Origin: 38-11 sp927435965
Lineage (GTDB): Bacteria; Bacillota; Clostridia; Tissierellales; Dethiosulfatibacteraceae
Length of the DNA: 22,500 bases
Assembly: GCA_927435965.1 (NCBI GenBank)
Contig: CAKMKB010000211.1
Location: 1-22,500, forward strand
Direction: 5' to 3'
Below are positions 16,501 through 22,227 of the stretch, one piece after another; within the stretch, counting starts at the first letter, position 1, and every line of letters begins with the position of its first letter. The notes beneath the pieces were generated by a model, which ran no database searches, was not told where the DNA came from, and saw nothing but the letters and a program-made list of their open reading frames with translations. Both the position numbers and the translations under genes were made by a program.

Positions 16501-19025
16501 ATTTTCTTTCTTTTTCGAAATAAAGGGTGCGGTGTATAGTATTTTTTGAAAATAAAATTATCTATGGTTTCTAAAAACAATGGAATGAAAACAACGGATA
16601 AAGCAATAATAATCCATATATAAAGGGGACTTGGCAGGAATAAAAATATACCAATAATGAAAATATAAAGGCATATTGATATTAAACTTCTTCTGAGATT
16701 ATCCAATATTTTCCATCTGCTCAAAAGTGAAATAGGGTTTTTAATAAGAACATCATTTGAATCTCTAACTCTAAATGCCAACCAGCAAATAAGCTGCCAG
16801 TCTCCTCTTATCCATCGGTGAAGTCTCGCTAGATAAGCCATATATTTACTAGGATAGGTATCTACTACATTTATATCTGAAACATATCCAGCGTTTATAT
16901 AGGTTCCTTCTAACAAGTCGTGGCTTAAAATTTTGTTTTGAGGCATAGCTTTATTAAGGATTTTAGAAAATACTTCTAGATTATAGATGCCTTTTCCGTA
17001 AAATACACCTGAATTAAAAACATCTTGGTATAAATCAGATAGGCCTTCTACATACATGCTTGCTCCTGAGGCACGACCAAATATTTTTGTAAATAATGAA
17101 ACATTGGATGATCTTAGATTTATACTTACATTTGGTTGAATAACACCGAAACCATCTACAACTCTACCTTTATTATCATCGTAAATTGCCTCATTCAATG
17201 GATGAGCGATTGTTCCTATGAGTTTATGAGCGGTGTCTATTGGGAGATTTGTATCTTCATCAAGCGTTATTATATATCTGATTTTGTTGATATGGTGAGA
17301 AATATTAGACGATGCGATTATGTGAGATGTATTTTTTTCTCCTAAAATCAGGTTATTGAATTCAGTTAAGGAGCCTCTTTTTCTTTCCCAACACATCCAT
17401 TTTTCCTGCTTTTGATTAAACTGTCTTTTCCTTTGGAAATAATAGAAAATTGGACTTGCGTCCGCATATTTTTTATTGAGTTCTTTTGCTTTGTTCAGAG
17501 CTACTCGGATAAGCGAACTGTCTTGTGCGTCGAATTCTGTGTCAGAATCCGTGAATTCTCCGAGGAGTGCTAAATATAGATTATCAGATTTATTCCCAAG
17601 AAAATACTCCTCCATTTTTTCAAAGATCTCATCTAAGTGATCTTCTGAAGTTATCATAGTCGGTATGACTATAAAGGTTTTATAATCATCTGGAATTCTT
17701 TGGCTTAAATCTAGTCTTGGCAAAATATTGATAGGGGAAAATTTTTGAAGTAAATAGTTGAAAATCGTTATGAATAAGTCGTTTGAAATAATGACCAATA
17801 GAAAACTTAATAATAGCGAGACTACAATATTATCATAATTATACTTAAAGAAATTCCAGAATAAAGCATAAGCAACGACTGTAAATATTGCAATTGCTAT
17901 AATATAAAGATATTGAAGCTGTTCTTTGTTAGGTTTTGGCTTAGGTTTGATATTGAGATTATTTAATAGCTCATCAACACCTTTACCGACTAAATAATAA
18001 CCAACATGATTCCTTTTCAAAGTTGAAATATTTTGATTAGACAGTTTAATTGCGGTAGAGGCTACTTTAGTTTCCTCAATGTTGTGCTTTTGAGCAACTC
18101 TTTCTAGTTTGCTTCTATAGTAATTTCTCGAATCAAAGTCCATTTTAGCATATGTTTCTGCAGGGTCATCTTTTAATATGTACTCAACAACTGAGACTTC
18201 TTCGAAAATTCTATTCCAATTGAACTTAGATACTTTATTCAATGACGTGAAAAGATTAGCAATATAGATATCGGTACTGGATTGGGCTAGATTAGAAAGT
18301 GATATCGTTTTTTCTATTGTTGAATTTCGTTCTTTTAGTTTTGAGTTTAAGAAATCAAATGTTTCTGAAAACCCTTTATTGTGATGCATCAATCGCTTTG
18401 CGAGGGTTTCAATGTAAATGGGAGATAGCGAAGGATTGTCTCCTATTTCTTGCTTGACAGTTTTCAATACAGTTTCTGGATTATCAAGGGATAGTGATAA
18501 AGCTTTCATTTTGTTTTTTTGATTTTTCAATATGATGTTGGATTGTTCATTTATTTTTTCTGTGAGTATAAGTATAAGTATGGTATTAAAAGACCATATT
18601 TCAGCAATTGAAAAGATTTTAATATTTTGATAAGTCTTAAGAAAATCTATGATAACATCTTCGTCAAAGTTACCATTTGTACTTTCTATTAAATCTTTAG
18701 CTACATGACATATTTGAGGTATTCCTTTATAACTAGTATTGGTTAAAATACCAAGTCTATTTTTTTCTCGTCTACCTGTAGAAGCTTTTAGTTTTTGAAT
18801 TTGTTCTTCAACCTTATAAAAGTTATCTAAAATCCAACCTATTCCCATTACTAAATCTTCTTCTTTCGAAACTATATCCGAAAGCTCGTTAACAATTTTT
18901 GTTATTTCGTTAAAGCTGGATTCCATTCGAGTAACAACTTTCTTCATGTAATAGTTTTTATATTCAACATTACTTTCGCTTGCAAATTTGATTATATCAG
19001 ATTTCAAGTTTTGATTTACAATCAT
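10542..19025 (-). CDS. ndvB: Cyclic beta-1,2-glucan synthase (GT84 + GH189-like + GH94)
   Basis: 2827 residues on the minus strand, ATG after GGAGG. It matches NdvB/ChvB/Cgs layout. Membrane helices lie at about 372-432. The UDP-glucose-dependent GT84/GT2-like transferase spans about 445-760, with Asp-Glu-Asp at 589-591 (DxD) and HRWIRGDWQ at 736-744 (QxxRW-like). More membrane helices lie at about 775-950. A coiled-coil-rich stretch follows at about 1150-1310, then a glucoamylase-like domain (about 1330-1490) ending in AHHLGM at 1483-1488. This corresponds to the region known to cyclise the chain (GH189). GH94 repeats fill the C-terminal half, with GGDWND at 2506-2511, controlling chain length by phosphorolysis. 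The product would be cyclic beta-1,2-glucan, an osmoregulatory and surface glycan best known from Rhizobiales. No exporter or modifying gene is adjacent. Confidence 0.95.
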   Translation of the reverse strand: MIVNQNLKSDIIKFASESNVEYKNYYMKKVVTRMESSFNEITKIVNELSDIVSKEEDLVMGIGWILDNFYKVEEQIQKLKASTGRREKNRLGILTNTSYKGIPQICHVAKDLIESTNGNFDEDVIIDFLKTYQNIKIFSIAEIWSFNTILILILTEKINEQSNIILKNQKNKMKALSLSLDNPETVLKTVKQEIGDNPSLSPIYIETLAKRLMHHNKGFSETFDFLNSKLKERNSTIEKTISLSNLAQSSTDIYIANLFTSLNKVSKFNWNRIFEEVSVVEYILKDDPAETYAKMDFDSRNYYRSKLERVAQKHNIEETKVASTAIKLSNQNISTLKRNHVGYYLVGKGVDELLNNLNIKPKPKPNKEQLQYLYIIAIAIFTVVAYALFWNFFKYNYDNIVVSLLLSFLLVIISNDLFITIFNYLLQKFSPINILPRLDLSQRIPDDYKTFIVIPTMITSEDHLDEIFEKMEEYFLGNKSDNLYLALLGEFTDSDTEFDAQDSSLIRVALNKAKELNKKYADASPIFYYFQRKRQFNQKQEKWMCWERKRGSLTEFNNLILGEKNTSHIIASSNISHHINKIRYIITLDEDTNLPIDTAHKLIGTIAHPLNEAIYDDNKGRVVDGFGVIQPNVSINLRSSNVSLFTKIFGRASGASMYVEGLSDLYQDVFNSGVFYGKGIYNLEVFSKILNKAMPQNKILSHDLLEGTYINAGYVSDINVVDTYPSKYMAYLARLHRWIRGDWQLICWLAFRVRDSNDVLIKNPISLLSRWKILDNLRRSLISICLYIFIIGIFLFLPSPLYIWIIIALSVVFIPLFLETIDNFIFKKYYTPHPLFRKRKKIKFNLKGSLQHNVIQLIYLPFEATIVLSAIITTLYRVAVSKKNLLEWTTSSINEMKLKRNLKNLINKMKIIYIELSIFLMSVYFVRKELFIPALIISFIWGLSPLLIYILDEKEGVEIKPTSSEISTLRKDARKIWSYFEDFSKKSTNYLPPDNYQKYPPKNIAERTSPTNIGLGLLALISARDMGFVSITRTIRNIKQMLSTIDKLEKWHGNLYNWYDTRNLSILRPRYVSSVDSGNYLGYLMTLKQSLIQYKNMSVIDDDVVQGLKETFELEQEMTDETEEIFNDFGTIEEKSSSQWIQFLNQCKSKVNTSSIKTSSMIDELISEHSKYFTLIQYKEEKDLHKNPEFIFISNEIEKIKVDLSLPELRQYYINLLNQIRQDRQESEEELRDVILIENKIKSITSNLAELIRDLDQMINIIDRLINTTEINKLYDYNKHLFSIGYDCEKNQMTDSYYDLLASESRTTSFIGIITKQVPVEHWYKLSRTYTLYNRNRALASWSGTMFEYFMPNLIMRNYEQSIFDETYNSVIQSQIEYGASKNKPWGVSESGYYFFDLDLNYQYKAFGVPNISFKRGLINDYVVSPYSTYLVLNFDKTACFNNRSALINEGTEGRYGLYEAIDYTKDRLSPGEDKKIVQSYMAHHLGMSLLSINNFINNNILQERFHENPVVKTGEILLAEKLPYKVLVVKEQPEKEREEVEIKSKDFGTINVYGSEFNTIPHCHLISNKNYHVMVTNTGFTYSKYKDNMITRFRNHTDQRYFGYTFYFKNTDDGKIWSIGSDPVINVPKKYEVLFSLNKVEISREDDDIDTHMEMWVSAEDNVEIRRITLMNKKSIPVTLEITSYAELVMTDQNSDLAHPAFNNLFISTEFDKDTESLIAVKKPRDSKEDVQYIFKTFSVTGTELSMIQYETSRTAFIGRGRTLSNPIALEKFLDNTEGVVLEPILSLRKSVTIQPHQKIQIAYSMGVAKSKSEAKELIEKYKNSYTINDQLKLSEIQAQVELSHLDLDSKALNLFQKMISQLIYLNPNRKKYSKLISNNTSGQDELWKYGISADNPIILLKIPSVEAKETLLTILKGKEYWSLKGLQVDLIILNSQEASYYKDLEEEVIDLISAKFRYTTSLNKIGVYVINNNQITNNDRYLLYASADIILDASEPDLDHQIEIDVGIKDLIEKRKFQKYQSVEDKNKKPIYELKYFNGYGGFNIDDSEYVIQYRENTPTPMPWINVVANKKFGFIISENGGGYTWAENSSENKLTPWLNDTIFNFPQEILYMKDETYGNLWSLTPEPLGKYIDYDICHGKGYSKFISESYGFENKLVVYASLKKSVKIYSVNLKNISDETRKLSSFFYVNPFLGGIGEKNNKFIITKMLSENIMTLSNPFNYQFPDRVMYISCSETIESYTGNKVEFNLKNLRNLHVLSNNTGGGFDPCGGFQISLELKPDEEKQFVFIIGHETQKDDVYKNASYFQNVENCNSELQKIRNHWKHILGSVQIKTPDNKIDTLINEYLPYQTLACRINARSAFYQVGGAYGFRDQLQDALNMLLIDPKIAKAQIILHASHQFEDGDVLHWWHPGDIEKGVRTRFADDLLWLPYAVAEYLLTTEDYRILDIKLPYVTGDELKEEQNEIYMTVGVSDYKETLYMHCLKAIDYALELGPHELPLMKGGDWNDGMNKVGLEGKGESIWLGWFLAHILKRFSEICMQKGDTIKHTEYLNYSKDITASIEKHGWDGSWYRRAYYDDGTPLGSVTNSECKIASLPQSWSVISGLGDKERSDIAMSSVNNHLILEDKGMILLFTPPFDKSKKNPGYIKSYAKGLRENGGQYTHAAAWVIYAYALLGEGTKAYELFEMLNPISHSRSFFLANQYKVEPYVMPADIYYVPPHEGRGGWTWYTGAAGWMYRVFLDGIIGLKIRGKKLYISPSVPNDWTSYSIKYRYVNTQYDITVISNKKIPNGITTYTLDNEKLQTDHVELVDDKKNHELIVEIN
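10544..10576 (+). terminator. Possible terminator between convergent dipeptidase and glucan synthase genes
   Basis: AATTGATT (10544-10551) pairs with AATCAATT (10557-10564) around a 5-nt loop. A run of eight T follows after a 5-nt gap on the plus strand. It overlaps the last codons of the minus-strand gene. The stem is AT-rich and the U-tract is offset, so the call is weak. Confidence 0.35.
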
Positions 19026-19072
19026 GTTAGAACCTCCATATAATGGCGAGATTTCATGTAGAGCACGCTATT

Positions 19073-19101
19073 ATTTTATCACTATCCAAATAATCATTCA
19101 A
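19073..19101 (-). promoter_or_regulatory. Promoter of the glucan synthase gene
   Basis: On the minus strand TTGAAT, 17-bp spacer, TAAAAT with a TGn extension; the plus-strand equivalents are ATTCAA at 19096-19101 and ATTTTA at 19073-19078. The leader would be about 40 nt. It diverges from the peroxiredoxin promoter about 60 bp away. Confidence 0.6.
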
Positions 19102-19161
19102 TAAAAAGAGGTTATTTTTTGATTAATTAGATTCTGAATAAATTGACTGACACAAATTATA

Positions 19162-19190
19162 TTGTGAGGAGGTCTCTAATATGTTATAAT
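19162..19190 (+). promoter_or_regulatory. Promoter of the selenocysteine peroxiredoxin
   Basis: TTGTGA (19162-19167), 17-bp spacer, TATAAT (19185-19190) preceded by TGT (extended -10). Transcription would start near 19197, leaving a leader of about 90 nt. Confidence 0.6.
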
Positions 19191-19202
19191 TGATATATCG
19201 AA

Positions 19203-19260
19203 CTTAGATTCTTCTTAGACAGAATCGGAACAATGCATTAGCGTAGACGTAGAATCTAGG
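19203..19260 (+). promoter_or_regulatory. Leader with two mutually exclusive hairpins
   Basis: CTTAGATTCT (19203-19212) can pair with AGAATCTAGG (19251-19260; 10 bp, one T-G). Alternatively GATTCT (19207-19212) pairs with AGAATC (19221-19226) around an 8-nt loop. The two use the same 5' strand, an arrangement seen in switching leaders. The structure lies between the promoter and the peroxiredoxin start. It matches no riboswitch class I know. Confidence 0.4.
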
Positions 19261-19284
19261 CTAAAATAACGGGGGTGGTAGACA

Positions 19285-19998
19285 ATGCCAACAGATTTCA
19301 AACCCGGTTGCGCGCGTCCAAAATCTACAATTTCTCAACCTGAAATGGAAGTAAGCGACCAGACAAAAGAAAAAAAGGAGGTAGTGAGTATGATTAAAGT
19401 AGGTGGACCTGCACCTGATTTTGAACTTGCAGGGTATTACAAAGGTGGTTTCAAGAATTTTAAATTATCCGAATATAAAGGCAAATGGGTAGTCTTGTGC
19501 TTTTATCCAGGCGACTTCACATTCGTCTGAGCGACTGAAGTATCTGCAGTTGCAGATAAGTTTAACGATTTTCAGGCACTTGATGTGGAAGTCTTATCAG
19601 TAAGCGTAGACAGTGTTTTTGTACACAAAATGTGGAATGATTTTGAATTATCAAAAATGGTTGAAGGCGGGATTCCATTCCCAATGCTTTCAGATTCAGG
19701 CGGTCGTGTTGGAACGTTGTACAATGTTTATGATGCTGAGGCAGGCGTTGAGAATCGTGGGCGATTCATCATAGATCCAGATGGCAACATTCAGGGATAT
19801 GAGGTGTTGACACCTCCTGTTGGAAGAAACGTATCAGAGACATTCAGGCAAGTTAAAGCGTATCAACTGGTTAGAAATTCCGGTGGAACTGAAGCCACAC
19901 CTTCCGGATGGAAACCTGGCAAAACGACACTCAAACCCGGTCCAGACCTAGTTGGTAATGTTTGGAAAGTTTGGAGTGTCAAGGAAGAAGACCAATAA
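19285..19998 (+). CDS. Selenocysteine-containing peroxiredoxin (UGA = Sec)
   Basis: 237 residues if read through the in-frame TGA at 19528-19530. The context FYPGDFTFV-U-ATE aligns with the peroxidatic motif FYP-DFTFVCPTE of AhpC/2-Cys peroxiredoxins, so Sec82 replaces the peroxidatic cysteine. Typical peroxiredoxin sequence continues without a break (VLSVSVDSVFVHKMW, GRFIIDPDGNIQGYEV, GWKPGK). A SECIS-like hairpin starts 11 nt after the UGA. The usual C-terminal resolving Cys (EVCP) is replaced: EATP, Thr205. Remaining cysteines are Cys9 and Cys72. It reduces hydrogen or organic peroxides in the cytoplasm; the reductant is unknown. Start: ATG 19285 has GGGGGTGG; ATG 19390 has a better AAAAGGAGG and gives a standard-length protein with Sec47. 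Translation needs SelA-D, not in this window. Confidence 0.9.
19541..19558 (+). promoter_or_regulatory. Bacterial SECIS-like hairpin
   Basis: TATCTGC (19541-19547) pairs perfectly with GCAGATA (19552-19558), leaving an AGTT loop. It begins 11 nt after the UGA, and the loop G is 19 nt after it. Bacterial SECIS elements lie directly 3' of the UGA inside the coding region and present a G in the apical loop to SelB, which fits. Confidence 0.75.
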
Positions 19999-20026
19999 TT
20001 TGAATAGTACCGATCGATAATATATT

Positions 20027-20059
20027 AGAAGACACAGATCAGAATGATCTGTGTCTTCT
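20027..20059 (+). terminator. Strong hairpin after the peroxiredoxin gene
   Basis: A perfect 15-bp stem, AGAAGACACAGATCA (20027-20041) with TGATCTGTGTCTTCT (20045-20059), around a GAA loop. The downstream T-tract is poor (TGATGC), so it may be an inefficient terminator or an mRNA-stabilising 3' hairpin. Confidence 0.6.
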
Positions 20060-20073
20060 TGATGCAAAATAAA

Positions 20074-20102
20074 TGTAACAAAATCTTAATACGTGGTATA
20101 AT
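20074..20102 (+). promoter_or_regulatory. Promoter of the 51-residue protein gene
   Basis: TATAAT (20097-20102) with TGG extension; the -35 at 17-bp spacing is weak (TGTAAC, 20074-20079). The start codon of the small gene lies about 55 bp downstream. Confidence 0.5.
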
Positions 20103-20156
20103 GAAGTAGCAAAACAAAACCAACTGAATAATAGTCTTATTAAGGAGGGATGCACT

Positions 20157-20312
20157 GTGAGCGGGTTCTTTGATAGGTTTAAAAAGAAGACAGTTGATGC
20201 TAAAGAAGAAACAAAAGATATCACTGATCACACGAAAGAAACAGCAGGAAATCTCAGCGAGGACTGGGACAAAGTTTTAGAAGACCTGGAAGATCAAGAA
20301 GAGGACAAATAA
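20157..20312 (+). CDS. Small acidic, highly charged protein (51 aa)
   Basis: GTG start with TAAGGAGGG (20141-20149) at good spacing. An ATG at 20150 overlaps the site but hits a stop after 7 codons. The protein opens SGFFDRFKKKTVDAKEETKD and ends LEDLEDQEEDK. It has no cysteine and almost no hydrophobic core after residue 7, so it should be helical or disordered. The composition recalls small stress-associated YtxH/CsbD/LEA-like proteins, but I cannot assign a family. It has its own extended -10 promoter, lies between two hairpins, and is followed by a terminator. That makes it a convincing small gene despite its size. Confidence 0.7.
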   Translation: MSGFFDRFKKKTVDAKEETKDITDHTKETAGNLSEDWDKVLEDLEDQEEDK

Positions 20313-20346
20313 TGACGATGTCATTTAAGAATAAGAATGGAAGTGA

Positions 20347-20386
20347 TAATCTATGAAGATTATGTGGACGCTTTCTTCATAGATTA
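20347..20386 (+). other. 13-bp inverted repeat (hairpin) after the small gene
   Basis: TAATCTATGAAGA (20347-20359) pairs perfectly with TCTTCATAGATTA (20374-20386) across a 14-nt loop. No T-tract follows. It lies just before the true terminator, so the two form a tandem 3' structure; it could protect the mRNA 3' end. Confidence 0.6.
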
Positions 20387-20396
20387 CTAATAGCGT

Positions 20397-20429
20397 AACC
20401 GGCCATGTTTTTGGGCTGGTTTTTTATTT
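20397..20429 (+). terminator. Rho-independent terminator of the small gene
   Basis: AACCGGCC (20397-20404) pairs with GGCTGGTT (one G-T) ending at 20421, followed by TTTTTATTT. Confidence 0.82.
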
Positions 20430-20456
20430 GAATAAAATCACAGGAGGTAGTAGGAA

Positions 20457-21353
20457 ATGTTTTTTAAAAAATTCAAAACATTCATTGCTCTAACGATGGT
20501 AATCATGCTGTTGTTTTCAATCACGGCTTTTGCAACGGCAAAACAGGGAATAACATATACAGCGCTTGGAGATTCAATCGCTTATGGAACAGGAGCCACT
20601 GATGGCATTGGCTATACGGATATGTTCAATGCGCATCTGGAGAGAAAATTTGGAGACGGGATGTATATCAATTTATCGGCAGACGGAGTCACCAGTGGAG
20701 GATTGCTGTATGCCTTATCATATCCCGGAGATCCATTGGGGGTGCAAGCAGCTGTTTATGGTGCGGACGTCATTACCATCAGCATCGGTGGAAATGATCT
20801 GTTGGGACCATTTCAGGTGGCGCTTAACGGATTTATAGCACAATTTTATTCGATTCCTGGTGGTGGGGGTGCAATAAATTTTGAGGCATTTATGTCAGAT
20901 TTCGCTAAATGGGAAATGGACCAGTCAACACAACCGGGATTCACTGCGATGTTAGCGTCCTTATACTCTGATTGGCCTGACTTGGTCCAGAATTTTGCTG
21001 TGAACTGGGCACGAATCATAGATATAATAGAAGACTTGAATCCTGACGCGGATATTTATGTTAACACAGTCTTCAATCCATTAAAATTTAGTCCCGCTCT
21101 CTATGAATTTGCCGACCAAGCAATTCAAGGGCTGAATATACCTATCATGAGTTTGGCACCTGTTTATGGATATAAAGTGGTTGATGTCTACTCTAAATTC
21201 TCATCATATAATAATCCAAAGAAGCTTGCAGTTGGAGATCTGAGCACCCTTGCAGTATATAAATATCCGGGATACAACGGGCCAGTACCACTTCATCCTA
21301 CAGATATGGGTTATAAATTTATTTTCAACATGCACAAGGATCTGATGGACTAA
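20457..21353 (+). CDS. Secreted SGNH/GDSL-family hydrolase
   Basis: 298 residues, ATG after AGGAGG. Residues 1 to about 27 form a signal peptide (KKFK, hydrophobic core, SITAFATA) without a lipobox, so the mature protein is exported. Block I GDSIAYG carries the nucleophilic serine. A glycine-containing block II lies in DGVTSGG. Block III is GGND (VITISIGGNDLL). Block V is HPTDMGY with the catalytic histidine. The aspartate usually three residues before that histidine is absent (VPLHP), so a dyad or another acid must serve. Such enzymes are esterases or lipases acting on lipids, acylated glycans or cell-wall esters; the substrate here is unknown. The gene stands alone between terminators. Confidence 0.9.
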   Translation: MFFKKFKTFIALTMVIMLLFSITAFATAKQGITYTALGDSIAYGTGATDGIGYTDMFNAHLERKFGDGMYINLSADGVTSGGLLYALSYPGDPLGVQAAVYGADVITISIGGNDLLGPFQVALNGFIAQFYSIPGGGGAINFEAFMSDFAKWEMDQSTQPGFTAMLASLYSDWPDLVQNFAVNWARIIDIIEDLNPDADIYVNTVFNPLKFSPALYEFADQAIQGLNIPIMSLAPVYGYKVVDVYSKFSSYNNPKKLAVGDLSTLAVYKYPGYNGPVPLHPTDMGYKFIFNMHKDLMD

Positions 21354-21385
21354 TTAGATATTTGTGAATAAAATAGCGGCCTATA

Positions 21386-21414
21386 AACTACAGTCTAAAC
21401 GGCTGTAGTTTTTT
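21386..21414 (+). terminator. Rho-independent terminator after the SGNH hydrolase
   Basis: AACTACAG (21386-21393) pairs with CTGTAGTT (21403-21410), followed by TTTT then AATT. Confidence 0.82.
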
Positions 21415-21444
21415 AATTGAACGTAACAATACCGGGTGATTTTA

Positions 21445-21473
21445 TTGAAAATAACCAATCTATGGAATATAAT
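21445..21473 (+). promoter_or_regulatory. Near-consensus promoter of the structured leader
   Basis: TTGAAA (21445-21450), 17-bp spacer, TATAAT (21468-21473); a second TATAAT overlaps at 21473-21478. The predicted start near 21480 is immediately upstream of the structured RNA. Confidence 0.7.
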
Positions 21474-21479
21474 ATAATA

Positions 21480-21620
21480 GTATCAACAGGGTTCTTGGAT
21501 TCAGTTGGCGTTTCATACGCCATCTGAACCTTAGAAACCGTTATCCAGGGACTTTACAGTGCTTATCTCCCGCTTATAGAAGTGGGAGTCTTAGCACTGT
21601 TAGTCATCGGATAAAATATT
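21480..21620 (+). ncRNA. Structured RNA leader of unknown class
   Basis: Two strong domains. Domain 1 is a hairpin, TTCAG-tt-GGCGT with ACGCC-at-CTGAA (21500-21528), optionally competing with GGTTC/GAACC (21490-21494/21526-21530). Domain 2 is closed by TTATCC/GGATAA (21541-21546/21609-21614). Inside are ACAGTGCT/AGCACTGT (21556-21563/21593-21600), an internal loop, then CTCCC-GCTT/AAGT-GGGAG (21567-21575/21580-21588) with an ATAG loop. No poly-T follows, so the RNA probably continues into the gene at 21652 as its leader; a processed stand-alone RNA is possible. It is not a T-box, SAM, purine, lysine, M-box or c-di-GMP-I aptamer by conserved cores. Alternatively it is a palindromic IS605-type miniature element end. 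Confidence 0.5.
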
Positions 21621-21651
21621 GTAAGGACTTAATGATAATAGGTGAATGAAA

Positions 21652-22227
21652 ATGACATATGAAAATAGAGATCAATATGATGTGAAATTATTTGAAAATC
21701 TAAAAAATGATTGCAGAAAATGTTTTGGATTTTGCTGTGTTGCTTTATACTTTACAACTTCAGATGGCTTTCCAACTGATAAAGAGGCTGGTAAACCTTG
21801 TATGTATTTACAGCATGATTTTAGTTGTGTTATTCATGATAATCTTATAGACAAAGGTCTGAAAGGATGCACCGCTTATGATTGTTTTGGCGCGGGGCAA
21901 AAGGTTGCTCAAGTCACCTATAATGGACAAGACTGGCGTAAAGCTCCAGAATCGGCGTCACAAATGTTTGAGGTGTTTTCCATTATGAGACAACTGCATG
22001 AAATGCTATGGTATCTGTCAGAAGCAATTTTGAAAGTGACAGATAGTGTTTTACATGATGATTTAAAAATCTTATTAAGTGAAACAAAAGGCTTAACATA
22101 TCTAAGCGCTAGTCATCTTATAGAGCTGGACATAGCCTCACATAGAGCCAAAGTCAACTCCCTTCTCCAAAAAACCAGTGAACTTGACCAAACCAAGGTT
22201 CCTAGAGACCAAAAAAAAGAGTATTAA
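21652..22227 (+). CDS. Cys-rich N-terminal half of a frameshifted pentapeptide-repeat protein
   Basis: 191 residues from ATG 21652 (AGGTG at 21640-21644, 7 nt upstream); the in-frame ATG 21646 is too close to that site. The N-terminus has eight cysteines: CRKCFGFCC, then KPC, FSC, KGC and YDC. The CxxCxxxCC cluster is like YkgJ-type metal-binding domains. Residues about 100-175 are helical (FEVFSIMRQLHEMLWYLSEAI). Full-length relatives that I recall from Firmicutes continue into pentapeptide repeats. Here the frame ends at TAA 22225-22227 just after an A8 tract, and the repeats lie one frame away. Either a one-base lesion (or sequencing error), or expression through slippage. Function of the family is not established. 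Confidence 0.8.
   Translation: MTYENRDQYDVKLFENLKNDCRKCFGFCCVALYFTTSDGFPTDKEAGKPCMYLQHDFSCVIHDNLIDKGLKGCTAYDCFGAGQKVAQVTYNGQDWRKAPESASQMFEVFSIMRQLHEMLWYLSEAILKVTDSVLHDDLKILLSETKGLTYLSASHLIELDIASHRAKVNSLLQKTSELDQTKVPRDQKKEY

Noticed and set aside
19168..19189. GAGGAGG followed by ATG TTA TAA, a start-stop mini-ORF
   Set aside because: It overlaps the -35/-10 region of the promoter and would lie upstream of the predicted transcription start; only two codons long.
19528..19530. Premature stop making the peroxiredoxin a pseudogene
   Set aside because: The TGA sits exactly at the catalytic position, the frame continues intact for 156 codons, and a SECIS-like hairpin follows; selenocysteine explains it better.
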